In this document: one piece after another, positions 31,014-43,443 of the stretch
How the letters are laid out: every line of letters begins with the position of its first letter
Numbering within the stretch: position 1 is the stretch's first letter
DNA from: Doryteuthis pealeii
Taxonomy: Eukaryota; Mollusca; Cephalopoda; Myopsida; Loliginidae
Assembly (NCBI GenBank): GCA_023376005.1
Contig: CM042157.1
Location: forward strand, 87,323,279 to 87,387,278
DNA: 64,000 nt
Reading direction: 5' to 3'
Notes under the pieces: generated by a model
What the model saw: the letters and a program-made list of their open reading frames with translations, nothing else
Told to the model about the DNA's origin: nothing
Database searches by the model: none
Made by a program: the position numbers and the translations under genes

Positions 31014-31537
31014 TGTTGTATTGTCCTCGCCCGGATGATGGAACTTCCGGCTGAGGGAAAAAGACAAAAATAAAAATATATATTTAAAAAGAAAGAGAAA
31101 GCGGAAGAGATAGTTTCCGGTCAAGGAAGCAGGGTGAAGATAAAGAAATATATAACAAAGGTCCGTTATCAGATCAAAAAGATAAAGATGTGTAGGCGTG
31201 TCGTCAATACAAAAAGCCAGAGGGTCAAGCCGACAGACTCAGACGCCGGCCGGCAGCGGAAAGGACACTTCCCGTCTGCCATCAGCAACCACCCCTCGTG
31301 CACTCATTGTAAGCTCTGTGCCTTCACCACCCACACACCGAAGAAAATAAAGAAGGGTCCTCTCTTTGTACATACGTATATGTTGTTATTGAAGTCCAGT
31401 AGTCGGTCGTAGCTGACTACTAACATACATCGTTTTGGGTACTGTGACCATACCCGCTACGTATACAGATACGCGATTTAGCAACGTAAAGAAAAAGCCG
31501 CTATATAACATATAGAATTTGATGCCAGTATATAACA
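31014..31537 (+). mobile_element. Solo LTR, family 1, copy B
   Basis: A 524-bp orthologue of the LTR at 1351-1872, with intact TGTTGT..AACA ends and the same ATGG flanks. No internal retrotransposon sequence is attached, so it is a solo LTR left by recombination. Confidence 0.8.
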
Positions 31538-31704
31538 ATGGCTGCTTGATGAATACAAAAATTGTTTATTCAAATTCATCCTGCTGTATTCCTATTGGGT
31601 GAGAAAATAAAAACGAATATTGCATTAAAAACGATTTAATTATTTTGTCATATTTTGATATTCTTAACATCTTGGTATATATATAAAAAATAAAAATAAG
31701 AATA

Positions 31705-32202
31705 AGTCCTGACAACTGGGAAAAGCTGGCACTAAAGAGAACTGACTGGAGAGTTCATGTGGATGATGGCTGTACCAGTTATGAGAGTGAAAGAATCGTG
31801 CATGAAAACCTAAAGCATCAACTTCGAAAGGGTTAAACCTGTCATAATGGAGAGAACATGGAGGGTTGGAAGTGTCTGACATGTGGTCGAGTTTTGCTTT
31901 CTAGCGCTAGCTATGTCAATCATAGGAAATCTCACCTGGGTCAATCCATGCAGATTCCAGGAGTAAACAATGTCTCTTGTGCTATATATGGCAAGGTCTG
32001 TAAGTCGGCTTCTGGTCTTAAGAGACATATGGTGGTGCATAAGCATCAAATTTTATCATCTGACTCATCTGATTCATCTGAATCATCTCATTAAACGGGG
32101 AAGAAGTCTTTTCAATGTCATATTTGCATCAAACTTTGTGGATCTGCAGCAGGTTTGATGAGTCATTTGAGGGCTCATGCAAGGGAGGGTTCTGGTAGTT
32201 GA
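31705..32202 (+). pseudogene. Truncated LINE 3' end with C2H2 fingers, copy B (decayed)
   Basis: Duplicate of the copy A frame. It has an in-frame TAA at 31,834, a second TAA at 32,092, and a Cys-to-Tyr change (TAT at 31,987) that destroys a zinc ligand of the second finger. A further change brings an early stop at the end. The decay after duplication suggests no selection on this copy. Confidence 0.75.
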
Positions 32203-32262
32203 GTTGTGGGATTGTGAGGGACGGCAATGATCTGTAAAGATTATGCTATTGCCATATATCAA

Positions 32263-32415
32263 AAGCAGCGGTTCGTGCTAGATCACCGAAGTTAAGCAGC
32301 GATGAGCCTGTTCAATACTTAGATGGGTGACAATTTAAGCAACTGCAGACACTGTAAGTAACCTGCTATCAAGATGATTCGGCATTAAATGACCCGGAAA
32401 GGGTTGTTATGCTAT
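32263..32415 (+). mobile_element. 5S rRNA-derived SINE, copy B
   Basis: Duplicate of 2621-2775. It keeps GATCACCGAAGTTAAGCAGC and TACTTAGATGGGTGAC, the box A/intermediate-element and box C regions of the 5S promoter. The second half of 5S is replaced by AATTTAAGCAACTG and the SINE tail. Confidence 0.78.
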
Positions 32416-32619
32416 GGAGCTATTACTTTAACTTTGGGACATACCCTTGGAAAAGGTATGAACACTTTCACCTCCCCAGGTATGGGTTAATTTGTACCAC
32501 TAATGTTCTTCTGTTTGGCATTAAATATACCAACGAAAGTTGATATGCCATTAAACAAACAAACAAAACGAATTAAATGCCGGGATGTATGCAAGCTGAT
32601 CCTCTGCTGCACATAAAAA

Positions 32620-32890
32620 ACAGAAGAGAGGCACCTGTGTGTAATGGTTATGGTCATAGGAAATATATTCGGCATCTCGAGTTCAAATTCGAGGACAAGC
32701 CTTTTTGTGCTAGTATCCATTGGAAACGTATGCATCCAACTATTCTCCCTCCAACTATAGGTAAATAGTTGGGCAGACTGGGTTCTTTAACCCTGGTATG
32801 GCAACCGGTCTAAGAGAAGAACACTCTGAATTCGAACCAGTTACCGCTTAAGAAGTTGACCTCGTGTCACATTCTGCTAGTGGCGGTGAG
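32620..32890 (+). mobile_element. tRNA-derived SINE, uninterrupted orthologue, copy B
   Basis: Full head-to-tail member with box A-like and box B-like motifs, giving the empty site for the LTR that splits the A copy. Confidence 0.78.
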
Positions 32891-32917
32891 ATTGGGGCAA
32901 TACATCTTTTTCTTTTT

Positions 32918-33140
32918 CCTCGCCTTGAGTCGGCATCAGCCAGACAGACGGAGTCTATCATCTTTTCCCTAGCGCTTGACCAAGGAGATTGTGTTTTGCG
33001 TCTGAAGGGGAGCACCACACCTACCATCAGCTCTTTAATTTACCGGACAGATCCCTGTGCTACTCATACGCTGAATTGGCGAGGGCCGGTATCGAACCAG
33101 GAACCTTGTGGTTCCTAGGCCCACGCTCTTTCTAAACCAA
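32918..33140 (-). mobile_element. Arg-type tRNA-derived SINE, copy B
   Basis: Orthologue of 3906-4128 with the same degraded head and the tail motif (CCTTGAGTCGGCATCAGCCA on the plus strand). Confidence 0.7.
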
Positions 33141-33815
33141 GAAAAACTCTGAATTCAAACTTGTTAAACTCTGCTCTGTCTGTGCGGAGGGGTTAGGTAG
33201 ATACATAACAGACAGAAGGGTAGGATTAGTGTGATTCGTTTCATGCCTTTTGTTTCAATGGCAGTAAACTGAAATTCGACATGTTTAACCTATTCTGTCC
33301 ATTTTTTAAAAGTCTGCTGTTCCCATTATGAAACATGAGTATATGTACACTTGTGTATGTATGGAAATAGATTATATATCGGTATTGTACAGCGTTGAGG
33401 GTGGTAGATTTGGCTTGCCACCAAACAAACATGTGGGTCAGAATCTCCAATAAAAATATCCGATTTATCCCCAACCATTGGCAATTCTAAAATTAAATCA
33501 CGTTTCTATCTGATTCCAGGTTAAATACAGAAGTACACAATTTTAATAAAGTTTAGCAAATAAAGAGATGATGTTACAAATGTGTAGATAATATTTCATT
33601 GAAAATAATACATTTGACATTTGGAAACTTTTACAAACTGAAAAAAAAAAAAAGAAAAAATACAGAATTTAACCTATATCGAAATACATGCAATGAATGT
33701 ACAGCGTAATTCTATTACACGGTAATTCTTTTCAGTGGCTGGTAAACAATACGAGCCTGTGTATATTTACTTATGTAAATAGATACTTATAACAAATTTA
33801 AACTTGTTCAATACC

Positions 33816-33867
<52 letters not shown>

Positions 33868-33868
<1 letters not shown>

Positions 33869-34115
33869 AAAAAAGAAGGTACGCTAAATGTATTATGTTT
33901 TTAGAATAATTTTTTTATTCTTTTTATCTTACATATGCAACACGTGTTTCAGATCTTCTGGTATCTTCTTCAGACTTTGATCAATAATATGCAAATTATT
34001 ATTGTTCAAAGCCTGAAGAAGATACCAGAAGATCTGAAACACGTGTTGCATATGTAAGATAAAAAGAATTACATTTTTTTCTAAAAACATAATACATTTT
34101 GCAGACCTTTTTTTA
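33868..34115. repeat. (TA)n-embedded foldback, type 1, copy B
   Basis: Orthologue of 4863-5105 with the same arms (CACGTGTTTCAGATCTTCTG and its reverse complement) and (TA)n on both sides. Confidence 0.7.
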
Positions 34116-34146
34116 TAAAGTTTTCTCCCGTTGGAACCAGAACAAC

Positions 34147-34187
<41 letters not shown>

Positions 34188-34264
34188 GAGTAAATATGGA
34201 AAATAAATCCGACAATATTAAGAAATTTGAAAAAACAAGTGTTCCGAAAATAGGATGAATTTAT

Positions 34265-34312
34265 TTATCGATGTTTAAACATTTCGGTTTCTGTAAACCT
34301 TCATCAGGATAT
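34265..34312 (-). ncRNA. Hammerhead-ribozyme-like motif, foldback 2 left arm, copy B
   Basis: Same minus-strand fold as 5279-5324: TATC/GATA stem I, CTGATGA, GGTTT/AAACC stem II, GAAA, TGTTTAAACA stem III, TC. The extra A before stem II is also present. Confidence 0.45.
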
Positions 34313-34393
34313 AAAACACAACAAAAAGATTTTATAAAGATTTTCATCTCCTGTCATCTATAAAACATCCATCAATTTCTTCACCCCAAGATA

Positions 34394-34440
34394 CATCCTG
34401 ATGAAGGTTTAAAGAAACCGAAATGTTTAAACATCGATAA
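34394..34440 (+). ncRNA. Hammerhead-ribozyme-like motif, foldback 2 right arm, copy B
   Basis: ATC-CTGATGA, A, GGTTT-AAAG-AAACC, GAAA, TGT-TTAA-ACA, TC, GAT. All three stems pair. Cleavage would fall after the C at about 34,435. Confidence 0.48.
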
Positions 34441-34483
34441 ATAAATTCATCCTATTTTCGGAACACTTGTTTTTTCAAATTTC

Positions 34484-34544
<61 letters not shown>

Positions 34545-34554
34545 ATTATTATTA

Positions 34555-35183
34555 CTAGCAAATATATGCATCCTCCGGGTGCAAGTATTTAAGTTTTAAT
34601 GTAATAAAATACTGTATTAAATTAGAAAGGCTAATGAAACTAAATAAGAATGCAGATAAAAAGTTTTTAAACAGAGGGAGTATAATCGAAAAATAGAACA
34701 ACTGAAACTTACTCTTCCATCAATCTCGTCTTTCATTGTTATTTTTTCTAATTTAAGTATTTAGTTAAAAGAGGAAGTAAAAAAATAAAATGACAGTTAT
34801 TTGTTCTTGTTAATGGATTTCATTTAAGATTAATTGAAGAGATTTTTGCTTATATTCATTAAAATAAAACCAAACAGTTAGAAATCAATAATACTAATCA
34901 CATATTTATTAAAATCACATTTTTAATATCAATATGCAAGTTAGCCTTCCCATTCACATTGTAAACCGCTATTTTGTTGTATATATAAATATAATTGCAT
35001 GTTATTTGTATGTAGATAAGGTTAACAGTATTAATAATGTGAAACAATTTTATTAATAATTGAGGTTTAAATAAAAATAAAATCATTGAGAATGTGACGT
35101 TAATAACTAACGGAATTGTGACTTAAGTAATAATATAGTTTCGGTTACAGACAGAAAAACACACAATCTCCATTATAATAAGA
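34555..35183 (-). mobile_element. Non-autonomous Helitron, copy B (shared)
   Basis: 629-bp orthologue of 5615-6242 with the same TC start, 3' hairpin and CTAG end. It predates the duplication. Confidence 0.85.
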
Positions 35184-35465
35184 TATGCACACACATCCAC
35201 ATATATATGTATACTTGCAGAAGAACCCGGTCAATGACCGGAGCCAAAAGATTTTAAGAAAACCAGTGATTGGAAAAGAAAAGAGACGAATATAATTTAC
35301 CAATATCCTCACCAGATAAAAAAGATTCGCTAAGAATTCATATATTACAATGTTTGTTTATTTTAGAAAATCTTTACATTCAGTATATTAGATGCGTACC
35401 ATCGTGGTATAAGGAGTGAGAAAAAGGTTTTTCCAATCAGTTCTTAGTTTAAATGTATATACATA

Positions 35466-36099
35466 TCTTATTATAATGGAGATCGTGTATTTTTCTGTCT
35501 GTAACCGAAACTATATTACTATACAAGCCACAATTCCCTTTGTTATTTACATCACATTTTCCCTGACTTTATTTTATTTAAACCTCAATTATTAATAAAA
35601 TTGTTTTACATCATTAAGACTGTTGACCACATCTACATACTAATAACATGCAATTGTATTTATATATACAACAAAATAGCAGTTTACAGTTTGAATGGGA
35701 AGGCTAATTTGCATATTGATCCTAAAAATGTGATTTTAATAAATATATGTTTAGTATTATTGATTTCTAATTGTTTGGTTTTATCTTATTGAATAGTGAG
35801 CAAAAATCTAGGGGATAAATCTTAAAAGAAATCCATTAACAAGAAGAAATAACTGTTATTTTATTCTTTACTTCCCATTTTAACTAAATAGTTAAATTAA
35901 GAAAATTTACCAATGAAAGACGGGAGTAATGGAAAATGATGGAAGAGTTAGTTTCAAAGTTGTTCTATTTTTCAATCATACCCCCTCTGTTCCAATTTTT
36001 TTCTGCATTCTTATTCAGTTTCATAGCCTTTCTAATTTAATGTGATGTGATTATATTAAAACTTAAATACTTGCACCCGGAGGTGCATATATTTGCTAG
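35466..36099 (+). mobile_element. Non-autonomous Helitron inserted only in copy B
   Basis: 634 bp, starting TCTTATTATAATGGAGATCG and ending CACCCGGAGGTGCA..TTTGCTAG. The flanks are A on the left and T on the right. Copy A has the empty site near 7158 (TATACATGTATATATAATC). It inserted after the duplication, independently of the A-specific copy at 6446. Confidence 0.9.
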
Positions 36100-36255
36100 T
36101 ATATATAATCAAAACTTTGGCTTTAAATAATAATTTTAAAATTCTATGATTTCTCAATCTTCTCAATCTTTCAAATCATCTTTAATCCACTCAGTCTAAC
36201 AAAAATGATTGTAAAAGAAAGATAAAATTCTTTCGAAATATCTCCCTTTTGGTGA

Positions 36256-36510
36256 ATCGTAGGAAATGGACTCGTCGACCCGAGTTCAGTTCCTGGACGA
36301 AGCTGTTTGAATTTTACATAGCGCTAATACCCTTGGGAAAGATATGAATCCAATTCTCCCTCCAGCTATGGGTAAATAGCAAGGTAGACAGGACTCTTTA
36401 ACCTTGGTTAGGCAACCGGTCTAGGAGAAGGAAAACTGAATTCAAACCTGTTAAACTCCGCTTTATAAATTGACCATGTGTCGCATCCCGCTCGTGCGGA
36501 GGGGTTGGTA
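36256..36510 (+). mobile_element. tRNA-derived SINE (ACGAG-tail family), copy B
   Basis: Orthologue of 7310-7566, ending CTCGTGCGGAGGGGTTGGTA. The following TA tract is much shorter than in copy A. Confidence 0.75.
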
Positions 36511-36596
36511 CATATATACATATATATATATACTAAAAAAATCTCAACAAACATCTCTGTCTTTCTGTCTGTCTCAATCACGGGAAAGTGACACCG

Positions 36597-36712
36597 AAAG
36601 CACCGGTTCCTGCTAGATAACTAAAGTTAAGCAGCAATGGGCCTATGCTAATACTTAATTGGGTGACTAATTAAGCAGTAGCCCAATACTGTAAACCCCG
36701 CCCTGTCGGTTG
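36597..36712 (+). mobile_element. 5S-derived SINE head joined to element X, copy B
   Basis: Orthologue of 7668-7785 (AACTAAAGTTAAGCAGCAATG, TACTTAATTGGGTGACTAAT). Confidence 0.65.
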
Positions 36713-37285
36713 GGGCGTTAGAATGCACCGACTACACCTCTGCAGAGGGGTAAGACTCCCCCAATGGGGCCACCTGTTGGGCGTGGGTGGTGACCCGTGA
36801 TGCTTAAGGATAGAGCCCAGGTGGATGAGCAGTTCATGACATGCAATACTCCACTTTGGCCCTATCTTGGGCTAGACGGGCGGTCGGAGAGGCCCCCTCC
36901 GATCAATCGGCTGGTCATGTCAAGCCCTAGCACCTATATGATTGCCCCAACCCTATTGCCCTTATGGCAAGCCCCAACCCCTTCTTATCATATGGGTGCT
37001 AGAAGGCGGTGGCTGTGGGTCTACATGTCCTTGGAATGACGTTAAACTCTATCTGATGGTGAGGTTCCAGTTCTGGATGTTTGGGGAATGTGGAGCACCC
37101 CTTCATCACCATTGCTCCCTGGTCCACTCTGGCCCGGAGTGGTAGTACCTGTTAGGGTCCCATCTATGCGTTAAATAGAAAAATGTATTTATAAAAAAAT
37201 TGTATTATCCATTAAGAATTGATTTATTTCAAAACTTTATCGGCATTAAATAACCCACCGAGGTTGATATGCCGTAAAACAAAAC
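36713..37285 (+). mobile_element. Element X, plus-strand copy in B
   Basis: Orthologue of 7786-8370. The open frame differs at its start from that in copy A, which argues against coding. Confidence 0.7.
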
Positions 37286-37965
37286 AAAACAAAAACAAAT
37301 ACTGTAAACCAGCCGAGTCCTTTGTTTATCCAAATTACTTGATTCGGCATTAAATGAACCGAAAGACAAAAGTGGATCTCTTTGGATTTCATTCATTTCA
37401 GTCAATGACGTAACGTTTCGGTCTAGATCCTTGTTCTTAGAGCAGAGAAAAAAATAATTAAAGTACCGCTCGAATTCCCCAAACGATTGAATGAAACTTT
37501 ATTTCGTCATTAAAAAAAGTCGCTGCGAGCATAGAGCAGACAGAATGAATATATTTATTTCAAAACAAAGATAAGGCAGGTGTTGAACAAGGCAACGACT
37601 GGAGGCCACAGATGTTGGATTTGTTAATTAAACAGACCTTTACAACAATTTCTTTTCGGTTTACCGGGTTTGTCCGCTTAAACAAAGCTGCGAACCATTT
37701 GTCGCTTGAAAAGATTTTCAACTATTTAGGCAAATATCCGTCTCTTTTCAGACCGGTTATTCATCGTAGTTCCAGACGCTGTCAAAACGTCCGGAGTTAT
37801 AGCTTCACGCACCTCTAAGCAAGACTAGAAGTTTGGTTAAAGAACTTGTCACCTAATGAATGACGATCAAATAATGGAATGAATGATGTAACATATCTCG
37901 CTGACCATTCTACGCTATCGTGTCAGGCGATTGAACCAGTGTAATACTTAATTGCATTGGTTGTT

Positions 37966-38652
37966 TGGATTTTACGCCATGTCAAACCTCGTTGGGTTAT
38001 TTTATGCCGAAGACGTTTTGTTTCATTCATTCTTGATGGGTATTCAATATTTTTGGATTTAACGGCATGTCAATCCTTGTTGGGTTATTTTATGCCGAAG
38101 ACGTTTTGTTTTATTCATTCTTGATGGGTATTCAATATTTTTGGATTTTACGGCATGTCAATCTTTGTTGGGTTATTTTATGCCGAAGACGTTTTGTTTT
38201 ATTCATTCTTGATGGGTACTCAATATTTTTGGATTTAACGGCATGTCAATCCTTGTTGGGTTATCTTACACCGAAGACGTTTGTTTTATTCATTCTTGAT
38301 GGGTATTCAATATTTTTGGATTTTACGGCATGCCAATCCTTGTTGGGTTATTTTATGCCGAAGACGTTTTGTTTTATTCATTCTTGATGGGTATTCAATA
38401 TTTTTGGATTTTACGGCATGTCAATCCTTGTTGGGTTATTTTATGCCGAAGACGTTTTGTTTTATTCATTCTTGATGGGTATTCAATATTTTTGGATTTT
38501 ACGGCATGTCAATCCTTGTTGGGTTATTTTATGCCGAAGACGTTTTGTTTTATTCATTCTTGATGGGTATTCAATATTTTTGGATTTTACGGCATGTCAA
38601 TCCTTGTTGAGTTATTTTATGCCGAAGACGTTTTGTTTTATTTATTCTTGAT
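37966..38652. repeat. 88-bp satellite array, copy B (8 monomers)
   Basis: Same monomer as 9051-10,868 but only 8 units, including one with the TTACACCGAAGACG variant also seen once in copy A. It is flanked by the same unique sequence on the left and element X on the right. Confidence 0.95.
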
Positions 38653-38908
38653 GGTACTTCATTTTTATAACTTCATTTTTTAACCCATTTTTTAAAATTC
38701 ATTTTTCTTTTTTTAACCCATAAATGGGACCTATCAAGTACTATCACTCCTGGTCAGAGTGGACCTGGGAGTAATGGTGATGAAGGGGTACTCCACATTC
38801 CCAAGAGTTCCAAAATTGGAACTTCACCATTATATTCAGTTTAACGTCATACCCAGGACATTAAGAACCTCAGCCAAAAAGATAAAAAGGGTTGAGCTTT
38901 GCCACAGG
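38653..38908 (-). mobile_element. Element X, minus copy, first part, B
   Basis: Orthologue of 10,869-11,147 adjoining the shorter satellite. It has a deletion in the block after AACCTCAGCC relative to A. Confidence 0.72.
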
Positions 38909-39294
38909 TGTTACATAATCTATGCGGTTGCATAAGATTATTGTCAATCCCCTGTATTTCTAAAGGGATGGCCCTTTTCATATTACGGGCGGGACTTTCC
39001 ATGGAATATTACAGAAAGCCCGCGAAATACGTGAAGTCATGTGGGACCTGGTTGGGTCTTCAGTTTCAATTTGGACGTCAGGCAGAGAAGATGTACTGCC
39101 TTAACTGGAACTCACAGTATACGCGTGCTATGTTAGTCAGATGAAAAATGTTTAGTTAAGAAATAAAAGCTTAAGAAAATAATATGGTTTTGTGGTTAAT
39201 GAATGTCTTGTTAACAAGACTGACCTAGTAGAACTTAAGATATCAAAGACGCTAGAAGAAGAATAGAAGAAAGTAAGGAAAGAGGTATGCAACA
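38909..39294 (+). mobile_element. Solo LTR, family 2, copy B
   Basis: 386-bp orthologue with the same TGTTAC..GCAACA ends and CAGG flanks. It predates the duplication. Confidence 0.8.
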
Positions 39295-39528
39295 CAGGGT
39301 TGGAACTACTATATAGGTGCTCGACGGGACCAGCCGATTAATCGGAGGGGTCCTCTCCGACCGACAGTCTAACCTAAGTACGGACCAAAGTGGAGGGTTG
39401 CATGTCATGGACTACTCAGTCACCAGGGTTCCATCCTTAAGCATCATGGTTCGCCACACATGGACAACAGGTGGTCCCATTGGCGTGAGGTCTTGCTCCT
39501 CTGCATAGGTGCAGTGCGTGTATTCTAA
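39295..39528 (-). mobile_element. Element X, minus copy, second part, B
   Basis: Orthologue of 11,534-11,765, resuming directly after the family 2 LTR. Confidence 0.7.
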
Positions 39529-39719
39529 AGCTCCAGTAAAAAAAAGCTGACTTAATAAGGTGACTGCTTAAGCACCAGCAGGTACTGTAAGTAACCCAAG
39601 TCATTTGTTTATAAAAATGAATTGATTTGGGATTAAATGATAGGAAAAGAGTTTTTAAGCTGTAAAACCTAATAACCAAGCCAAACATTATATGTTTTGG
39701 TTTATTTGGTTTGTTTTGT

Positions 39720-40025
39720 TTTACGGCATATCAACCTCAGTGGGTCATTTAATACCGATAAAGTTTTGAAATAAATCAATTCTTAATGGATAATACAATT
39801 TTTTTATGAATACATTTTTCTATTTAACCCATAGATGGGACCCTAACAGGTACTACCACTCCGTGTCAGAGTGGACCAGGGAGCAATGGTGATGAAGGGG
39901 TGCTCCACATTTCCCAAACCTCCAAAACTGGAACCTCACCATCAGATAGAGTTTAACGTCATTCCCAGGACATGTAGACCCGCAGCCACCGCCTTCTAGC
40001 ACCCATATGATAAAAAGGGGTTGGG
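39720..40025 (-). mobile_element. Element X 3' half, second minus copy, B
   Basis: Orthologue of 11,955-12,268. It keeps AATACCGATAAAG, closer to the family tail than A. Confidence 0.72.
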
Positions 40026-40682
40026 AAACATTATATGTGATAACTCTATTGTTATTTATTTAAAACCATATATCAGTATACAAACAAATGATTATTAAAT
40101 AGAAATACTTACTTGAAAGTATATAATTGCGTATGAATTAGTATTTGATAGGAATACTTGAAACCATACATACAAACTGTAGATTATTTGTATTAGATAA
40201 GAATACTTGATATCATAATTGTAAAAAAGAAACTTTAAGAAACTACACAAGAAATATGAATGTACAAAGAATGCAACCGCTAGACATAAAATAACCTTAG
40301 ATGGGTTGACATGCCATTAAAATCAATCAACCCAGATGGAAAAATCTTGTTTCAAAAGAAGCCATTATTTCTCTTAACCTTCCCGGGATACTTTAATTGG
40401 TTATTATATATCCTAGCATTACCCAGCAAGCTTTGTTAATTATTATCCACAATTCCCATGTATCTAAGATATTTGCAATTATCAAGTTGTAAATTTTCAT
40501 TCCTTTTTATTCAGTTCAGTATTTTTTTAGAATGTAAACTGGTTAAAAACAGCAATTATGCTTTGTCACAACATAAAGTACATTGCTTATTTTTATTAGT
40601 GGAAAAATTCAAAATTATCATTATTATTTGACTCCATCAAAGTTTTCCACACACCCTAGAGGCTGAGTGACAGCAAGTCTTC

Positions 40683-40832
40683 TCAGATTTCCAGGATCTT
40701 TCTGAGTATTCTAACCAATATCAACAATGTTCTCGATTCTTTCTCTGGTTTCCAGTTCCTAGACTCCTTTCCTTGTCCTCTGGTAAGGTTCCCAATTATA
40801 ATTGGTACGATCTTTATCGCCATGTTCCACTT
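40683..40832 (-). pseudogene. LINE C-terminal fragment, copy B
   Basis: Orthologue of 13,172-13,320 with the better conserved KIVPIIIGNLTR and RILRKILEI end. Only about 50 codons remain. Confidence 0.5.
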
Positions 40833-42764
40833 ACTTAATTGGGTGACTATTTGAACAACAGGAACCGTAAGCAACCTAAGTTCTTTATTTCTCCATGACT
40901 TGATTCCGTGTTAAATGACCCGGGAAGTGAAATGTAAACAGCCTCGCGCAGGATTTGAACTCCGGTGGCCGATTCCATTTATCAATGCTGATAACCATTG
41001 AGCTGACCCCGCCTCTTTATATTCTAGTATAAAATTAAGTTGTGATGAGCCTCTTCAGTACTTATTTGGGAAACCATTTAGTATCTATTTAACCAGTAAT
41101 CAGGATATGACAAAAGGTCAATTTGTAAGTGGAGTAAAGCTGGTTTGAATTCAGTTTTCTATTTCTAAATGCTAGTGAACCATAGCTAGAAAGGGAGGAG
41201 ATGGATTCATGCCTTTCCTAAGGGCATCCATGTAAAGTGAAACACAAACAGTCTTAGTATTATCTGGGTTATTCGGACTATTGTCCCCACCTTCATTGTT
41301 ATTTGTACAACGTTTCGGCCGATATGCCTTCCGGCCTTTCTTTTCATATTTTCATTATATTCGATTGAAACAGATTAGCGTAATCGCTTCCGCACGCTTA
41401 CCCCTCTCTCTATTTTCCTCTACACTCTTTCGTTCTTATTATATTTTTCTGTGTAGCATGTCCGAATAACGCAGATAATACGAATCTTCAAGCCTCAGAG
41501 AAATAGACAAACAGTCTTATCCTGGACTTGAACTCAAGTTGCCAATTCTATTCCCTATGACAATAACCATTACACAACAACGGCACCTCAAACTGATCTT
41601 TCTATGAGAAATCTTTAGAAATGTTACATCTAACGCAAATGAAAAGAAAAAAAGTTTCGTATATAAAAGATAAAACATTGTAGAAACTTAATGTTAAATA
41701 AAAAAAGAAAAAGATAAAAAAAAACGTGAGATTTATTTTTCTTCTTTTGTTGTTATGTGTCCATCTAAGATTGAGGGTCTTTGATTATCTAAGTAATGGT
41801 CATAGATCTTGAAAACAACAGTTGGAATTGTGTCAAAGGTTTACAATTTGACCACAAAGACTTCCTCTACAGAGGACAAAGCAAATGTACGTGACCATTC
41901 CACTGAACAATAACAATGATTTGACAATGTTCGCTTCGAGTGTTGTTAGAACAACCAAAGACGGACTCCACACAAAATAGTATAAAAGAAAACGAATAAA
42001 AAAACAAAAAAAAAACAACAGCAACGAATTAAAGTTATCTATTTAAGGAATGAAAATAACTTCATACTTACTTATCTAACATATAGTAAACATAAGTATT
42101 TAGAATGTAAAAACAACGAAGTATTAGCGTGAATACGTGTTCCCCGGCTTCTAAAAAAGCCAGGCTCTTATATAATAGCGGAGGTGGTAAGTTTTATAGT
42201 TTAGCGCTTCCTGTAGAAAGATTACTTAATGGGACAGTCCAGTTCTATTCTACAAAGCAGATATATTCCTGAAATAGATAGTATATTTACCTACCCCCCA
42301 CCCCACACACAAGAAGATGGAATCTCAAATAGTGTAATGATAAGTAAGCTAGATCTGCAAACCATTATTAGTAAGTTCGATTCTCAATGGGCGCCCCATA
42401 TTTCTGGCCTTGTGCCGCATCTAAGCTAAGCTTAGTAAATAACTAATCACTATGAGAAGCAGTTGAGGGGTTAATGAGCTTGTCGAACTTTGTTGTTTTA
42501 TACTTTTGAAAGTTTCATAACAATTGACGCTCCTAATTACGTTGCGATGACAACCACATAACCAGTTCTCCTATATTTTTCTTCTGAAATGAAGCACGTA
42601 AAGTGCGAAATATTATAATAAATGTATAAGCACTTCACCAAATTGATTTTCATGTCTTATTTATTATTCATTCTATTGGATATTGTATTCATAAATCTAT
42701 TCCTGTCTTACCAGAGAGGGTATAAAAACAAATTTAAGTTAGATATACTTAAATATTATTAGCT

Positions 42765-43110
42765 GGGCCTGTGGATATATCACAAAATGATAATTTAATT
42801 ATTACGACGTTTTATATATTTACTGAAGAGCTATAGCTCAATAGTTCAAAATGTAAAAAGTATAATAATTTTGATTTAACTCTCTCTCACTCTTTCTTTT
42901 CCTATTTTCATTATATTCGATTGAAACAGATTAGCGTTATCGCTTCCGCACGCTTACCTCTCTCTCTATTTTCATCTACACTCTTTCGTTCTTATTATAT
43001 TTTTCTATGTAGCATGTCTTTCCTTCCCTTTCTTTCCGCATATAAAAAACGGAATGATGGTACATTATTTAGCTGAGGTGACGACGCTCATGAGAAATAA
43101 GAATTCGGAG
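42765..43110 (+). repeat. T/C-rich interspersed repeat, copy B
   Basis: Orthologue of 15,224-15,595. Confidence 0.55.
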
Positions 43111-43138
43111 GATAAGCAACACTAAATAATGATGATTT

Positions 43139-43360
43139 ATATTTTTGCATCTCATCTTTCATGATTTGGACGGTCTGATTTTTAACCAGAGGGTGTTGCA
43201 AGATGATAACGATCAGAAGATTAAGGAACAAGCTTATTAATATATAGATTGCATTTCATCTTTGATGATTTGGACGGTCTGATTTTTAAACAGAGGGTGT
43301 TGCAAGATGATAACGGTTGTACAATTAAGGAACACGAGTATCAATACAGAGATCAAGATC
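43139..43360 (+). repeat. Tandem duplication present only in copy B
   Basis: The block with TTTGATGATTTGGACGGTCT and GAGGGTGTTGCAAGATGATA occurs twice, about 110 bp apart; copy A has it once (15,610-15,720). A related single copy is at 51,340-51,430. Confidence 0.8.
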
Positions 43361-43443
43361 ATAAAAACAGTAATTGTCTTCATTTTCAACGACTGCAGCG
43401 CACCCCCTCGTTAGAATGGAACATTCTTCTACATACTCTACTG

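Larger units (their letters stand above)
34186..34490. repeat. (TA)n-embedded foldback, type 2, copy B
   Basis: Orthologue of 5199-5508. The two arms are more alike here than in copy A, notably at the stem III palindrome TGTTTAAACA. Confidence 0.75.
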
